Assembly (NCBI RefSeq): GCF_003208435.1
Contig: NZ_QKMF01000011.1
Location: 1 to 64,000, forward strand
DNA: 64,000 nucleotides
DNA from: Pelagimonas varians
GTDB taxonomy: Bacteria > Pseudomonadota > Alphaproteobacteria > Rhodobacterales > Rhodobacteraceae
Direction of reading: 5' to 3'
In this document: positions 55,249 through 63,482 of the stretch, in pieces
Numbering within the stretch: the first letter of the stretch is position 1
How the letters are laid out: each line of letters opens with the position of its first letter
Made by a program: the position numbers and the translations under genes
The notes under the pieces: generated by a model
Database searches by the model: none
What the model was told of the DNA's origin: nothing
What the model saw: only the letters and a program-made list of their open reading frames with translations

Positions 55249-55304
55249 GAGCGAGGGGCCAGCCCCTCGCGCTCCCCGGGATATTTAGGGACAGAAGAAA
55301 ATCA
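55249..55304 (+). repeat. Extragenic palindromic repeat, same family as the xdhA insert
   Basis: GAGCGAGGGG-CCA-GCCCCTCGCGCTC is a hairpin (arms 55249-55258 and 55262-55273), followed by CCCCGGGATATTTA and GGGACAGAAGAAAATC. The tail agrees with the minus strand of 14225-14300 (GATATT, GGGACAGAAGAAA). It lies between mcl1 and the stop codon of the lrp-like gene, and its last bases contribute that stop. Confidence 0.65.
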
Positions 55305-55754
55305 AGCGCGTTCGTCTTTTGGGGAGCCCATCACAACATAGGAGGTTATGGAATTAACCTGTGACAGCGTCCCCAACACTTCTGTGTGGAAGTGTTTGTA
55401 GTCCGCTAGGTCTGCGACTTCGACACGCAGCAGGTATTCAACTGCACCAGTTGTATTGTGACATTCGCGAACCTCGGGCGCGCGGATCATTGCACCTTCG
55501 AATGCTTCTTGCGCTTCCTTATTATGTTTGTTTAGACCAACGGTCACATAAGCCGTAAAACCGATCCCGACTTTTTCGGGATTGAGAACAGCACGATACC
55601 CTGTAATCACTCCGCGTTTTTCCAAAGCGGCGACACGGCGCAGACAAGCCGATGGGGACAGTCCCACAAGATCCGCTAAGGCAAGATTGCTCAGCCGCCC
55701 ATCCAAGGCAAGCTCGCGCAATATTCGGCGGTCAATTTCATCTAATTCGCTCAT
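55302..55754 (-). CDS. Lrp/AsnC family transcriptional regulator
   Basis: 150 residues: N-terminal winged helix-turn-helix (LDEIDRRILRELALDGRLSN and LADLVGLSPSACLRRVAALEKRGVI; cited as ADLVGLSPSACLRRV) and a C-terminal RAM effector domain (AYVTVGLNK, ECHNTTGAVEYLLRVEVADLADYKHF; cited as TTGAVEYLLRVEVADL). It is divergent from a LysE-type exporter with a 72-base gap, the usual arrangement for a local amino-acid-sensing activator. Start at the ATG at 55754 (MSELDEIDRR); an ATG six codons upstream is possible. Confidence 0.87.
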   Translation of the reverse strand: MSELDEIDRRILRELALDGRLSNLALADLVGLSPSACLRRVAALEKRGVITGYRAVLNPEKVGIGFTAYVTVGLNKHNKEAQEAFEGAMIRAPEVRECHNTTGAVEYLLRVEVADLADYKHFHTEVLGTLSQVNSITSYVVMGSPKDERA

Positions 55755-55826
55755 ATATTGTGAAGGCTGCATCCTGACGCTAAATTTTGCAACCATTGGT
55801 CGGAAAAAATAAGCAATCTTGCCTGC

Positions 55827-56420
55827 ATGACACAAGATATATTCCTCGCACTTGCGATATTTGCTTTTAGCACCGTGTTCACACCCGGGCCCAACAACCT
55901 GATGCTCATGAGCGCGGGAGCCAATTTTGGTGTGCGGAGGTCTTTGCCGCATCTCGCCGGCGTGGCCTACGGGTTTCCGTTGATGATCTTGATGATCGGT
56001 TTAGGCGTTATGAAACTGTTTGAAGTCTGGCCCGTTAGTTATGATGTTTTGCGGATTGCCTCGGTCGCTTACATCCTTTGGCTGGCTTGGAAGATCGCGA
56101 CCGCACAGCCGCCAAAGGATGCGCCAAGCGATGCGCAACCTTTGACTTTTGTGCAGGCGGCCGGGTTTCAGTGGGTCAATCCAAAGGCTTGGTCTATGGC
56201 ATTGGGAGCAATCACCCTTTACGCAACTTCGCGGGATGTCAGCGCCATCCTTTGGGTGTCGGCAACCTACGCAGTGATCGGTACCGTGTCAGCACTGTCG
56301 TGGACGGTTTTGGGAACGGGTGTGCGCCGCCTTTTGGCAAAACCTGAACGCTTGCGCATATTCAACGGAATCATGGCCGCGCTTCTGGTTCTTTCGATGA
56401 TTCCGGTTTTGATCAGCTAA
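55827..56420 (+). CDS. LysE/RhtB family amino acid exporter
   Basis: 197 residues with about six transmembrane segments. The N-terminal TVFTPGPNNLMLMSAGANFGVRRSLPHLAG, cited as FTPGPNNLMLMSAGANFG, is the LysE-family signature, and FQWVNPKAWSMALGAI is its second half motif. Exports a basic, branched or sulfur amino acid, substrate unknown. Probably activated by the divergent Lrp-type regulator in response to the same amino acid. Confidence 0.88.
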   Translation: MTQDIFLALAIFAFSTVFTPGPNNLMLMSAGANFGVRRSLPHLAGVAYGFPLMILMIGLGVMKLFEVWPVSYDVLRIASVAYILWLAWKIATAQPPKDAPSDAQPLTFVQAAGFQWVNPKAWSMALGAITLYATSRDVSAILWVSATYAVIGTVSALSWTVLGTGVRRLLAKPERLRIFNGIMAALLVLSMIPVLIS

Positions 56421-56504
56421 CACAAAATCAGGCCCTGCTATTTGTCCGAGTTGCATCCGTGCAAAAGCCACGCCATATAGCATCAAGACTTTGAGGAGCA
56501 TCGC

Positions 56505-57467
56505 ATGGCCCATTATCTAGACTTCGAAAAACCTCTTGCCGAAATCGAAGGCAAGGCGGAAGAGCTGCGTGCGATGGCGCGCGGCAATGAAGATATGGAT
56601 ATCGAGGATGAAGCCGAGGCGCTTGATCGCAAGGCCAAAGACCTTCTCAAGGATCTGTACGGAAAGCTGACACCATGGCGCAAATGCCTGGTCGCACGTC
56701 ACCCCGACCGGCCACATTGCCAAGAATACATCGACGCCCTGTTCACGGAATTCACGCCTTTGGCCGGGGACCGCAACTTTGCTGACGATCATGCCGTTGT
56801 TGGCGGATTGGCCCGTTTCAACGATCAACCCGTTATGGTGATTGGTCAGGAAAAGGGAAATGACACCAAAAGCCGTATCAAACACAACTTTGGCATGGCC
56901 CGCCCCGAAGGATACCGCAAAGCGGTGCGCCTGATGGAAATGGCAGGACGTTTTGGCCTGCCAGTTGTGACTTTGGTCGACACGCCCGGTGCCTACCCCG
57001 GCCTTGGTGCAGAAGAGCGCGGCCAATCCGAAGCCATCGCCCGATCTACCGAAAAATGTCTTGAAATCGGAGTGCCACTGGTTTGCGTTGTCATTGGCGA
57101 GGGCGGATCCGGCGGGGCCGTGGCCTTTGCTGCTGGCAATCGCGTCGCCATGCTGGAGCATTCGGTCTATTCGGTGATCACCCCCGAAGGCTGCGCCTCG
57201 ATCCTTTGGAAAGACGCCGAAAAAATGCGCGATGCCGCCGAAGCGCTGCGACTGACAGCCAACGATCTTTATCAGCTTGGCGTTGCTGACCGTGTGATAC
57301 CAGAACCTCTGGGGGGGGCACATCGGGACCGGGCAGCCGCAATCAAAGCTGTCGGATCCGCAATTGCCGGCATGTTGGGCGAGCTCAAGGGCCAGTCCAG
57401 CGAAGAGCTGATCGCAGCACGTCGCAAGAAATTTCTTGAAATCGGGTCGCGCGGATTGGCCGCCTAG
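56505..57467 (+). CDS. accA: Acetyl-CoA carboxylase carboxyltransferase subunit alpha
   Basis: 320 residues, full length. Transfers carboxyl from biotin to acetyl-CoA, giving malonyl-CoA for fatty acid synthesis, together with AccD. Marks: N-terminal coiled-coil region [21 protein letters not shown] (cited as [17 protein letters not shown]), [66 protein letters not shown] and [27 protein letters not shown] before the ATG at 56505 fits a ribosome binding site. Monocistronic. The following 218 bases hold no gene. Confidence 0.95.
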   Translation: MAHYLDFEKPLAEIEGKAEELRAMARGNEDMDIEDEAEALDRKAKDLLKDLYGKLTPWRKCLVARHPDRPHCQEYIDALFTEFTPLAGDRNFADDHAVVGGLARFNDQPVMVIGQEKGNDTKSRIKHNFGMARPEGYRKAVRLMEMAGRFGLPVVTLVDTPGAYPGLGAEERGQSEAIARSTEKCLEIGVPLVCVVIGEGGSGGAVAFAAGNRVAMLEHSVYSVITPEGCASILWKDAEKMRDAAEALRLTANDLYQLGVADRVIPEPLGGAHRDRAAAIKAVGSAIAGMLGELKGQSSEELIAARRKKFLEIGSRGLAA

Positions 57468-57685
57468 GGCGAACTCTCAAAACACGGGCACGAAATTCGG
57501 GTTCGTCTCCGCTTGGGGATGCGCCCTTTTCTTTGGCAAAAATCGCTTTTGCTCTTCGACATGTAGTCACATTTCAGTGTGCTTCCGCATTCGAACCAAC
57601 TCATCTTTGACTCGCTGCGTCAGATCGGCGCATGCTATCCAAGCAGGGAACACCAGCCTCTTGTTAGCAGCAAAAAGGGACTAAA

Positions 57686-58573
57686 ATGACCAGATTGACC
57701 GCGAAAGATTTTGATCCAAAACTTTTGGAACTTTACGATTTTTATGCCCACGGAATGATCACCAAACGGCAGTTTCTGGAACGTGCCGCAAAATTCACCG
57801 TAGCAGGCATGACGGCGACAACAGTGTTGGGGTTGATGTCCCCGAACTATGCATTGGCTGAACAGGTGTCGTTCAATGCCCCCGAGATCGAGCCAGAATA
57901 CATCATGTATCCATCCCCCAACGGCCATGGCGAAGTGCGCGGCTATATGGTGCGCCCCGCCAAGGTAGAAGGCAAGCTGCCCGCTGTTGTGGTTGTTCAC
58001 GAAAACCGCGGGTTGAACCCGTACATCGAAGATGTCGCCCGCCGTTTGGCCAAAGCAGGATTCATGGCCTTGGCACCGGATGGGCTGACCTCAGTCGGCG
58101 GATACCCCGGAAATGACGCTGAAGGGCGGACACTGCAAAAGACTGTTGATAGCACCAAGCTGATGAATGATTTCTTTGCTGCTGTTGAATTCCTGATGGC
58201 GCACGAAGGATCAACCGGCAACGTCGGGATTACCGGATTTTGCTATGGCGGCGGCGTGTCGAATGCCGCAGCGGTGGCTTACCCCGAACTCAAAGCCGCC
58301 GTTCCCTATTATGGCCGTCAGGCTGCCGCAGAAGATGTCCCGAAAATCCAGGCCCCGCTTTTGTTGCACTACGGGGAACTGGACGAGCGGGTGAATGCTG
58401 GCTGGCCCGCTTATGAAGAAGCACTGAAGGCCAACGGCAAAGACTATGAGGCCTATATTTATGAAGGGGCCAACCATGGGTTCCACAATGACAGCACGCC
58501 GCGCTTTGACGAAGCGATGGCTGACTTGTCTTGGGAACGCACCCTAGCGCATTTCAAAAAGCACCTCGCGTAA
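57686..58573 (+). CDS. Exported dienelactone hydrolase family protein (YghX-like)
   Basis: 295 residues. An N-terminal extension [20 protein letters not shown] precedes a Tat-like signal ([12 protein letters not shown], then a hydrophobic segment and YALA near residue 58). The alpha/beta hydrolase core has the dienelactone triad: Glu in VVHENRGL, nucleophile Cys in GFCYGGGVS near 187, Asp in [10 protein letters not shown], His in GANHGFHND. Homologues are uncharacterised. AAAAAGGGA precedes the ATG at 57686. Closed by the terminator at 58596-58628. Substrate unknown. Confidence 0.87.
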   Translation: MTRLTAKDFDPKLLELYDFYAHGMITKRQFLERAAKFTVAGMTATTVLGLMSPNYALAEQVSFNAPEIEPEYIMYPSPNGHGEVRGYMVRPAKVEGKLPAVVVVHENRGLNPYIEDVARRLAKAGFMALAPDGLTSVGGYPGNDAEGRTLQKTVDSTKLMNDFFAAVEFLMAHEGSTGNVGITGFCYGGGVSNAAAVAYPELKAAVPYYGRQAAAEDVPKIQAPLLLHYGELDERVNAGWPAYEEALKANGKDYEAYIYEGANHGFHNDSTPRFDEAMADLSWERTLAHFKKHLA

Positions 58574-58595
58574 CACACTCTTGTTGCTAAACAGT

Positions 58596-58628
58596 TTGGA
58601 CTGGCGGCGCAGTTGCCAGTCCAATTTT
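58596..58628 (+). terminator. Rho-independent terminator of the dienelactone hydrolase gene
   Basis: TTGGACTGGC (58596-58605) and GCCAGTCCAA (58615-58624) form a perfect 10-bp stem with a 9-nt loop, followed by TTTT. 22 bases after the stop codon. Confidence 0.88.
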
Positions 58629-58645
58629 CGGTCTGCCGCTTTATA

Positions 58646-59716
58646 TCACCCCATTTGGGCCGTGGGCGTGGATTGGGAAATTGCGATTTCCTCCGCGCTC
58701 ATTTCTTCTTCGGTTCCATCGAACAAAGGGGTCGACAGATAGCGTTCGCCGGTGTCGGGCAGCATGACCAGAATATTGGCTCCGGCAGGTGCATCTTTGG
58801 CCACCTGCATCGCGGTGGCAAAGCTCGCTCCGCCGGAAATGCCTGTAAAAATCCCCTCCTCGGCCGCAAGGCGTTTTGACCAAGCAATGCCATCCGGACC
58901 AGACACTGTTATCAAACTGTCAAACCCTTTTTTATCAATCGCTTCTTGTAAAACGAATGGGATGAAATCAGGTGTCCAACCTTGGATCGGATGCGGCTCA
59001 AAACTTGGATGGGTTTCGCTTGGCTGGCGGGCGGCATTGCGGGTGTTCACATAGCCAGACCCGATCAGCGCCGCATTTGCAGGCTCGGCCAGAATGATTT
59101 TCGTGTCCGGACTTTGCTTGCGAAGCACCCGGCTGACACCGGTTACCGTGCCGCCTGTGCCAAACCCCGTGACAAAATAATCCAGCGTTTCATCTGCGAA
59201 ATCCGCCATGATTTCCTGGCCTGTGGTATTTTCGTGAATATCCGCATTGTCTGCCGTTTCGAATTGCGACGCCAGAAACCATCCATTCTTCTCCGCCAGC
59301 TCAATCGCTTTGTTGACCATACCGAACCCTTTTAGGGCCTTCGGAGTGGTGACAACCTGCGCGCCGTAGAACCGCATCAAACGACGGCGCTCGACCGAAA
59401 ACGCTTCGGACATAGTGATGACCAGCGGATAGCCCTTCGCGGCGCAGACCATCGCCAGCCCGATACCGGTATTGCCCGAGGTCGCCTCGACCACGGTTTG
59501 GCCGAGCTTCAGCCGCCCGTCCCGTTCGGCAGATTCGATGATGTTCAACGCCAAGCGATCTTTGACAGAACCTGCGGGATTCGCCGCTTCGAACTTCACA
59601 AAGACATTGACGTGATCTGGTGCAATGCGGTTGATCTTGATCGTCGGCGTATCGCCAACGGTGTCAAGAATACTGTCATAGCGCTGGCCGCGCCCGGTTG
59701 TTGTTCGAATGCTCAT
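58646..59716 (-). CDS. cysK: Cysteine synthase A
   Basis: 356 residues, PLP-dependent O-acetylserine sulfhydrylase. The Schiff-base lysine is in NPAGSVKDRLAL near residue 46, TSGNTGIGLAMV binds substrate, GFGTGGTVTGVSRVLR binds cofactor phosphate, and GISGGASFATAM follows. A C-terminal extension (EEEMSAEEIAISQSTPTAQMG, quoted from SAEEIAISQS) is longer than in E. coli CysK. ATG 59716 (MSIRTTTGRG) is chosen; the frame is open to 59896, without homologous sequence. Divergent from ccdA. Confidence 0.92.
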   Translation of the reverse strand: MSIRTTTGRGQRYDSILDTVGDTPTIKINRIAPDHVNVFVKFEAANPAGSVKDRLALNIIESAERDGRLKLGQTVVEATSGNTGIGLAMVCAAKGYPLVITMSEAFSVERRRLMRFYGAQVVTTPKALKGFGMVNKAIELAEKNGWFLASQFETADNADIHENTTGQEIMADFADETLDYFVTGFGTGGTVTGVSRVLRKQSPDTKIILAEPANAALIGSGYVNTRNAARQPSETHPSFEPHPIQGWTPDFIPFVLQEAIDKKGFDSLITVSGPDGIAWSKRLAAEEGIFTGISGGASFATAMQVAKDAPAGANILVMLPDTGERYLSTPLFDGTEEEMSAEEIAISQSTPTAQMG

Positions 59717-59877
59717 GATTGGGATCCAAATATTACGAATGGGGTGTTGCCAAGCAGCATAGCCGACACACCCCCAAAGCTCTAACGAATAGACTTGCAA
59801 CAATCCCCACGTGGACGTGAAGAAAACCCGTCGATTGTTTAAGTGACAGTGCTTGGAGCATCCGCAATATAGTTCAC

Positions 59878-60591
59878 ATGGAATATATCTTTGCATATGG
59901 TGCGGGTCTGCTGACCCTGATTAACCCCTGCGTCGTGCCGGTTTTACCGATTGTAATCGCAGGCGCGCTTCAGTCCGGACGGCTCGGTCCCGTTGCGATG
60001 GCCGCGGGTCTTAGCCTGAGCTTTGTAACGCTTGGTGTCAGCGTAACGGCTTTTGGTCATTTGCTAGGGATCAACATCGATACGATCTCCAAAGCCGGAG
60101 CTGTGTTGATGATTTTGTTCGGGATCGCCTTGCTGATCCCGCGCGCCAGTGCCGTTCTGGCCGGAGCAACCGCAGGGATGTCTGCGCGTGCGGACGTACA
60201 GATGGACTCTGTTGACCGATCAGACCTACGCGGGCAATTTTTGGGCGGCTTGCTGCTTGGCGCAGTCTGGAGCCCCTGTATCGGCCCGACGCTGGGCGGG
60301 GCAATTTCGCTGGCCTCGCAGGGCGAAGGCCTGCTGCGCGCCACAGTCATCATGACGGCCTTTGCACTGGGGGTGTCGACCCTGATCCTAGGCCTTGCCT
60401 ATGGAACCCGTGGCGCGATTGGCCGCTACAATACCCAATTGCGCAGCTTGGCCATTGCGGCACGTCCCATTCTCGGGGCCGTCTTCATCCTGGTTGGCAC
60501 CGCGCTTTTGCTAAATTGGCACCACTATATCGAAGCCTGGCTGATCGGCGCATTGCCCGCTTGGCTGATTGACCTATCTGTCTCTCTCTAA
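59878..60591 (+). CDS. ccdA: CcdA-type membrane electron carrier
   Basis: 237 residues, six predicted membrane segments. The two redox cysteines are in INPCVVPVLP near residue 18 and SPCIGPTLGG near 139, the CcdA/DsbD-beta hallmark. Moves electrons from cytoplasmic thioredoxin to periplasmic dithiol proteins, for example for cytochrome c maturation. The thioredoxin-like gene 12 bases downstream is the likely periplasmic partner. No good ribosome binding site before the ATG at 59878. Confidence 0.87.
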   Translation: MEYIFAYGAGLLTLINPCVVPVLPIVIAGALQSGRLGPVAMAAGLSLSFVTLGVSVTAFGHLLGINIDTISKAGAVLMILFGIALLIPRASAVLAGATAGMSARADVQMDSVDRSDLRGQFLGGLLLGAVWSPCIGPTLGGAISLASQGEGLLRATVIMTAFALGVSTLILGLAYGTRGAIGRYNTQLRSLAIAARPILGAVFILVGTALLLNWHHYIEAWLIGALPAWLIDLSVSL

Positions 60592-60603
60592 AAGGAGTTC
60601 CCT

Positions 60604-60999
60604 ATGGACCGTCGTACTTTTCTAGCCGGCCTAACCGCCACTGTGCCATTTGCGGCCAATGCCAGCGCCGACTACACCCCCGGATTGGTAAAAAAACATC
60701 TCGCCCAAGGTGATGTTGTCTTTCTGGATTTCAAAGCCAGCTGGTGTTCAACCTGTGCCGCCCAAGAACGGGTGATCAAAAAGCTCAAGGATGGGAATCC
60801 GAACTACGAAGCCAAGATCACCTTTATTGACGTGGATTGGGACACCTACGGCAGCTCTGATCTGGTCAAAAGTATGAAGATCCCGCGCCGCTCGACCCTT
60901 GTTGCCTTGAAAGGCGATCAGGAACTGGGCCGCATCGTCGCCCAAACCTCGACCGCATCTATCAAAGGCCTCATGGATACTGCACTGGCAGCAGGTTGA
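60604..60999 (+). CDS. Exported thioredoxin-fold protein
   Basis: 131 residues. Signal peptide with an Arg pair (MDRRTFLAGLTATVPFAANASA), Tat-like or Sec. Thioredoxin fold with FLDFKASWCSTCAAQERVI, the CSTC active site near residue 50, IDVDWDTYG, and a cis-Pro-like KIPRRSTLVAL, where the usual xPTxxF is IPRRST. Lies 12 bases after ccdA, with AAAAGGAG before the ATG; the pair forms a periplasmic reducing relay. DsbD-gamma or TlpA-like; client unknown. Confidence 0.85.
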   Translation: MDRRTFLAGLTATVPFAANASADYTPGLVKKHLAQGDVVFLDFKASWCSTCAAQERVIKKLKDGNPNYEAKITFIDVDWDTYGSSDLVKSMKIPRRSTLVALKGDQELGRIVAQTSTASIKGLMDTALAAG

Positions 61000-61000
61000 T

Positions 61001-61645
61001 TTAGCTAGCCAGCATCCTCAGGCCCTGCGTCACATCCGAACGCACAGCCAACCGCAGGCCGGGTTCATCCCCGGACTGCAACGCGGCAAGGATAAGACGG
61101 TGATACTGCGGCGCTTCGGTGCGGCGCAATCGCCCATAAAGCATCCGCATTGTAGGCCCCAGCTGCAACCAAACGGTTTCGCACATCGCCAACATTGCTG
61201 GCGCCTGCGCCCGCAAATACAGCGTCCGGTGGAATTCCAGATTGGTCCGGATATAGCCCACCGCATCGCGATTGCTGACAACATCAGCAATGCCGTTGTT
61301 GATGTTCTGCATCCGCTCGATCAGCTGCATGTGCGCGCGCGGCAGCGCCCGACTGGCCAGTTCGACCTCAATCAAGGCGCGCAGCGCAGCCAGTTCTTCG
61401 ATACGTTCGTTGGACAATTCCGGCGTCGACAATCTGCCGGAGATCGACATTTGCAACGCCCCTTCGGCGACCAATCGCTGCGCAGCTTCGCGGGCCGGTG
61501 TCATCGAGACCCCGAATTCCTTGCCCAACCCCCGCAGCGTGAGCGCCTGACCTGGCGCGATCTGTCCGTGCATGATTCGAGTACGCAAGCCGCGATAAAC
61601 GCGGTCATGGGCAGAAGCTGTTTCAAGAGGTCTTAAACTGTGCAT
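61001..61645 (-). CDS. GntR family regulator, FadR/FCD subtype
   Basis: 214 residues. N-terminal winged helix (VYRGLRTRIMHGQIAPGQALTLRGLGKEFGVSMTPAREAAQRL; cited as LGKEFGVSMTPAREAAQ) and an all-helical FCD ligand domain with three metal-binding histidines expected (EFHRTLYLRA is one; other helices follow). Usually represses carboxylate or sugar-acid catabolism. Neighbours do not suggest an effector: convergent with the thioredoxin gene, 52 bases from the SprT-like gene. Confidence 0.85.
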   Translation of the reverse strand: MHSLRPLETASAHDRVYRGLRTRIMHGQIAPGQALTLRGLGKEFGVSMTPAREAAQRLVAEGALQMSISGRLSTPELSNERIEELAALRALIEVELASRALPRAHMQLIERMQNINNGIADVVSNRDAVGYIRTNLEFHRTLYLRAQAPAMLAMCETVWLQLGPTMRMLYGRLRRTEAPQYHRLILAALQSGDEPGLRLAVRSDVTQGLRMLAS

Positions 61646-61697
61646 ACGCGTATGTGATCACAAAAATCGAAAAGGTCAATGCGCCGGATAACCGCCA

Positions 61698-62387
61698 TCA
61701 ATCAAACCGGAAGCGATGCAAAGCCGCCCCGTTTTCGCGCAGCCATGTGCGCGCGGGCTTCCAATCACCGTAAATCCGTTCAACCTGTGCCCAAAAGGCC
61801 GGTGAATGGTTCATTTCCGCCAGATGCGCCACTTCGTGGGCCGCGACATAATCCAAAATCTCGCGGTCGGCCAAAATCAAACGCCATGAAAACATCAACC
61901 CGCCATCATGGGTGCAAGACCCCCAGCGCGACCGCGTATCGCGCAAAGTCAGCCGATCATAGGGCCGCCCCAAACGCTGTGCATATTCATCACATGCCTC
62001 TGCCAAGCGGTCGCGCGCCAAAGTGCGCAGCCAGCCTTTGACACGGGCCGCCACGCGGTCCTCGGGGCCCGGCACACGCAAGGCCCCGTCACTGCGCTGC
62101 AAAGACCGCCCCGAACCGGGCTCAATGCGCAACATTTCGCCTTCGACCGGAATTTGGGTGCCAAGGGCAACCGCCACATCAACATCGCGTTTTGAGAGAT
62201 GGCTGCGCAGCCATGTCTCTTTCTCCCGCAAAAACGCCATCCCTTGCGATTCGGGTACCTTGTTTGGCAAAGTCAGCGTCACACGGCCATCAAGCTGCGA
62301 CATACGCAGCGACAACCGCTTTGCCCGCGCCGAACGCCGCAAAATAACATCAATCGGAGGGTTCCCCGGCAGGCTGAACTGGCTCAT
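61698..62387 (-). CDS. YgjP-like/SprT-like zinc metalloprotease (DUF45)
   Basis: 229 residues. The C-terminal catalytic region carries HEVAHLAEMNHSPAFW near residue 170, that is HExxH plus a third His. SRWGSCTHDGGLMFSWRLI before it is typical of YgjP/DUF45 proteins. The N-terminal half (VILRRSARAKRLSLRM) is basic. Start at ATG 62387 after AAGGGGC; the frame continues 10 codons upstream. Members are inferred proteases or DNA-repair-linked; function not established. Confidence 0.85.
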   Translation of the reverse strand: MSQFSLPGNPPIDVILRRSARAKRLSLRMSQLDGRVTLTLPNKVPESQGMAFLREKETWLRSHLSKRDVDVAVALGTQIPVEGEMLRIEPGSGRSLQRSDGALRVPGPEDRVAARVKGWLRTLARDRLAEACDEYAQRLGRPYDRLTLRDTRSRWGSCTHDGGLMFSWRLILADREILDYVAAHEVAHLAEMNHSPAFWAQVERIYGDWKPARTWLRENGAALHRFRFD

Positions 62388-62504
62388 ATGCCCCTTACTA
62401 TCATTTGCCTTAGTCATTCGCGCGTCAAAGCCTTTGACACCGGCGTGTTGATATGGCAGTTGGCCCAGATTGTCGAACAGACCACGAGTTGAAGGGGACT
62501 ACCC

Positions 62505-62834
62505 ATGCCCAATGAAGAATGGGGCGTCAAGCGCGTTTGCCCGACCACCGGAAAGCGTTTCTACGACCTAAATCGCAACCCAGTTGTCAGTCCCTATACT
62601 GGCGAGGTTGTTAATATCGAGACCGGTAAGAAGTCGCTGATGGCGGCGGATGCTGCGGATCAGGCCAACAAAAAGGCCAAAGAAGAAGAAGAGGCGGAAG
62701 TCAATCTGCTGGATGATGATGACGACGTTGATGTTGATATCGACGACGACACAGTTCTGGAAGATGAAGATGACGACGACACGGTTTCGCTTGACGAAAT
62801 CGCAGATGTTGCCAGCGACGACGACGACTCTTAA
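62505..62834 (+). CDS. TIGR02300 family protein with acidic tail
   Basis: 109 residues. N-terminal domain EWGVKRVCPTTGKRFYDLNRNPVVSPYTGE (cited as KRVCPTTGKRFYDL), with one Cys and a conserved FYDLN motif, then Lys/Glu-rich helix and a run of Asp with few other residues to the C-terminus. The tail is more than half Asp/Glu. Alphaproteobacterial family of unknown function. AAGGGGAC precedes the ATG at 62505. Located 90 bases before tRNA-Ala; a GGCGGGAT/ATCCCGCC hairpin (62847-62873) lies between. Confidence 0.85.
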   Translation: MPNEEWGVKRVCPTTGKRFYDLNRNPVVSPYTGEVVNIETGKKSLMAADAADQANKKAKEEEEAEVNLLDDDDDVDVDIDDDTVLEDEDDDDTVSLDEIADVASDDDDS

Positions 62835-62924
62835 AAAACTTTGCGTGGCGGGATTTTTTCGCTTGATCCCGCCCGCAGCATTGCTTAGTCACCGCCTCAC
62901 GGCAACGACGACGCCAACATTGAT

Positions 62925-63000
62925 GGGGCCTTAGCTCAGCTGGGAGAGCGCCTGCATGGCATGCAGGAGGTCAGCGGTTCGATCCCGCTAGGCTCCACCA
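62925..63000 (+). tRNA. tRNA-Ala (anticodon GGC)
   Basis: 76 bases including an encoded CCA. Acceptor arm GGGGCCT with AGGCTCC, containing the G3-U70 pair that identifies tRNA-Ala. D-arm TAGCTCAGCTGGGAGAGC, anticodon arm CCTGC-ATGGCAT-GCAGG (anticodon GGC), variable loop AGGTC, T-arm AGCGGTTCGATCCCGCT. Reads GCC and GCT codons. Confidence 0.97.
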
Positions 63001-63040
63001 TCACCCTAGCACAACAGTATATCGCAATAGCGATCCGCCC

Positions 63041-63153
63041 CCATGGACGGGTGCGTTTTCAGGCAACCGGGCTGATTTGCGCGGTGGCCCGTGGGCAAGT
63101 GCGTTTCCAGTCAAATATGCAATTTTGTCTGGAAACGACAAAGACGTCCATGG
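63041..63153 (+). ncRNA. Possible structured RNA or palindromic element after tRNA-Ala
   Basis: A nested imperfect palindrome: CCATGGACG (63041-63049) with CGTCCATGG (63145-63153), and CGTTTTCAG (63054-63062) with CTGGAAACG (63129-63137). A second copy CGTTTCCAG at 63102-63110 competes for the same partner. GTGCGTTTYCAG is a direct repeat at 63051 and 63099. No ORF fits. May be a trailer of the tRNA transcript, a small RNA or a mobile repeat. Confidence 0.3.
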
Positions 63154-63482
63154 AACCGGCCTATTCGGTCATGGCCTAAAAATCTTCTATCGTGCCGCAC
63201 AGGCGTGCAATCGCATCAATCATGGAGAACCGTGAGGTGGATCGCTGATTGTCATCATCCGCCCGCACTAACGATTGCCCTTTTTGAAAATTCCGAATGC
63301 ACGGGGACACCTACATGTCCGATGCAAGTGCTTTCCAAGCGTTTCTCATATTGCGCAAGGCCGCAAAGTACGGTTCGGCAAACGGAAAGGCCCCACATCG
63401 GGGGCCCTTCAAACTCACTTTGACAAGATACCCAAAACCTTCGCCCGCACACCTGAACGACCACAGTTCAGGTTAAACCAAC
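63154..63482. other. Intergenic region before uspA, no supported gene
   Basis: 329 bases. A 53-codon frame (ATG at 63315, stop at 63476) lacks a ribosome binding site and recognisable sequence, so I do not call it. A weak hairpin at 63387-63409 (AAGGCCCC with GGGGCCCTT, one bulged base) could end the minus-strand uspA transcript, but the following bases are not U-rich. Confidence 0.5.

Noticed and set aside
62847-62873. GGCGGGAT/ATCCCGCC hairpin between the TIGR02300 gene and tRNA-Ala
   Set aside because: Stem is perfect, but T residues are in the loop and the bases after the stem are not T-rich, so not called as a terminator.
63387-63409. Hairpin after uspA
   Set aside because: One bulged base and no T-tract; possible terminator but too weak to list on its own.
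63315-63476. 53-codon frame downstream of tRNA-Ala
   Set aside because: No ribosome binding site, no recognisable sequence, and it overlaps a hairpin that may be the uspA terminator.
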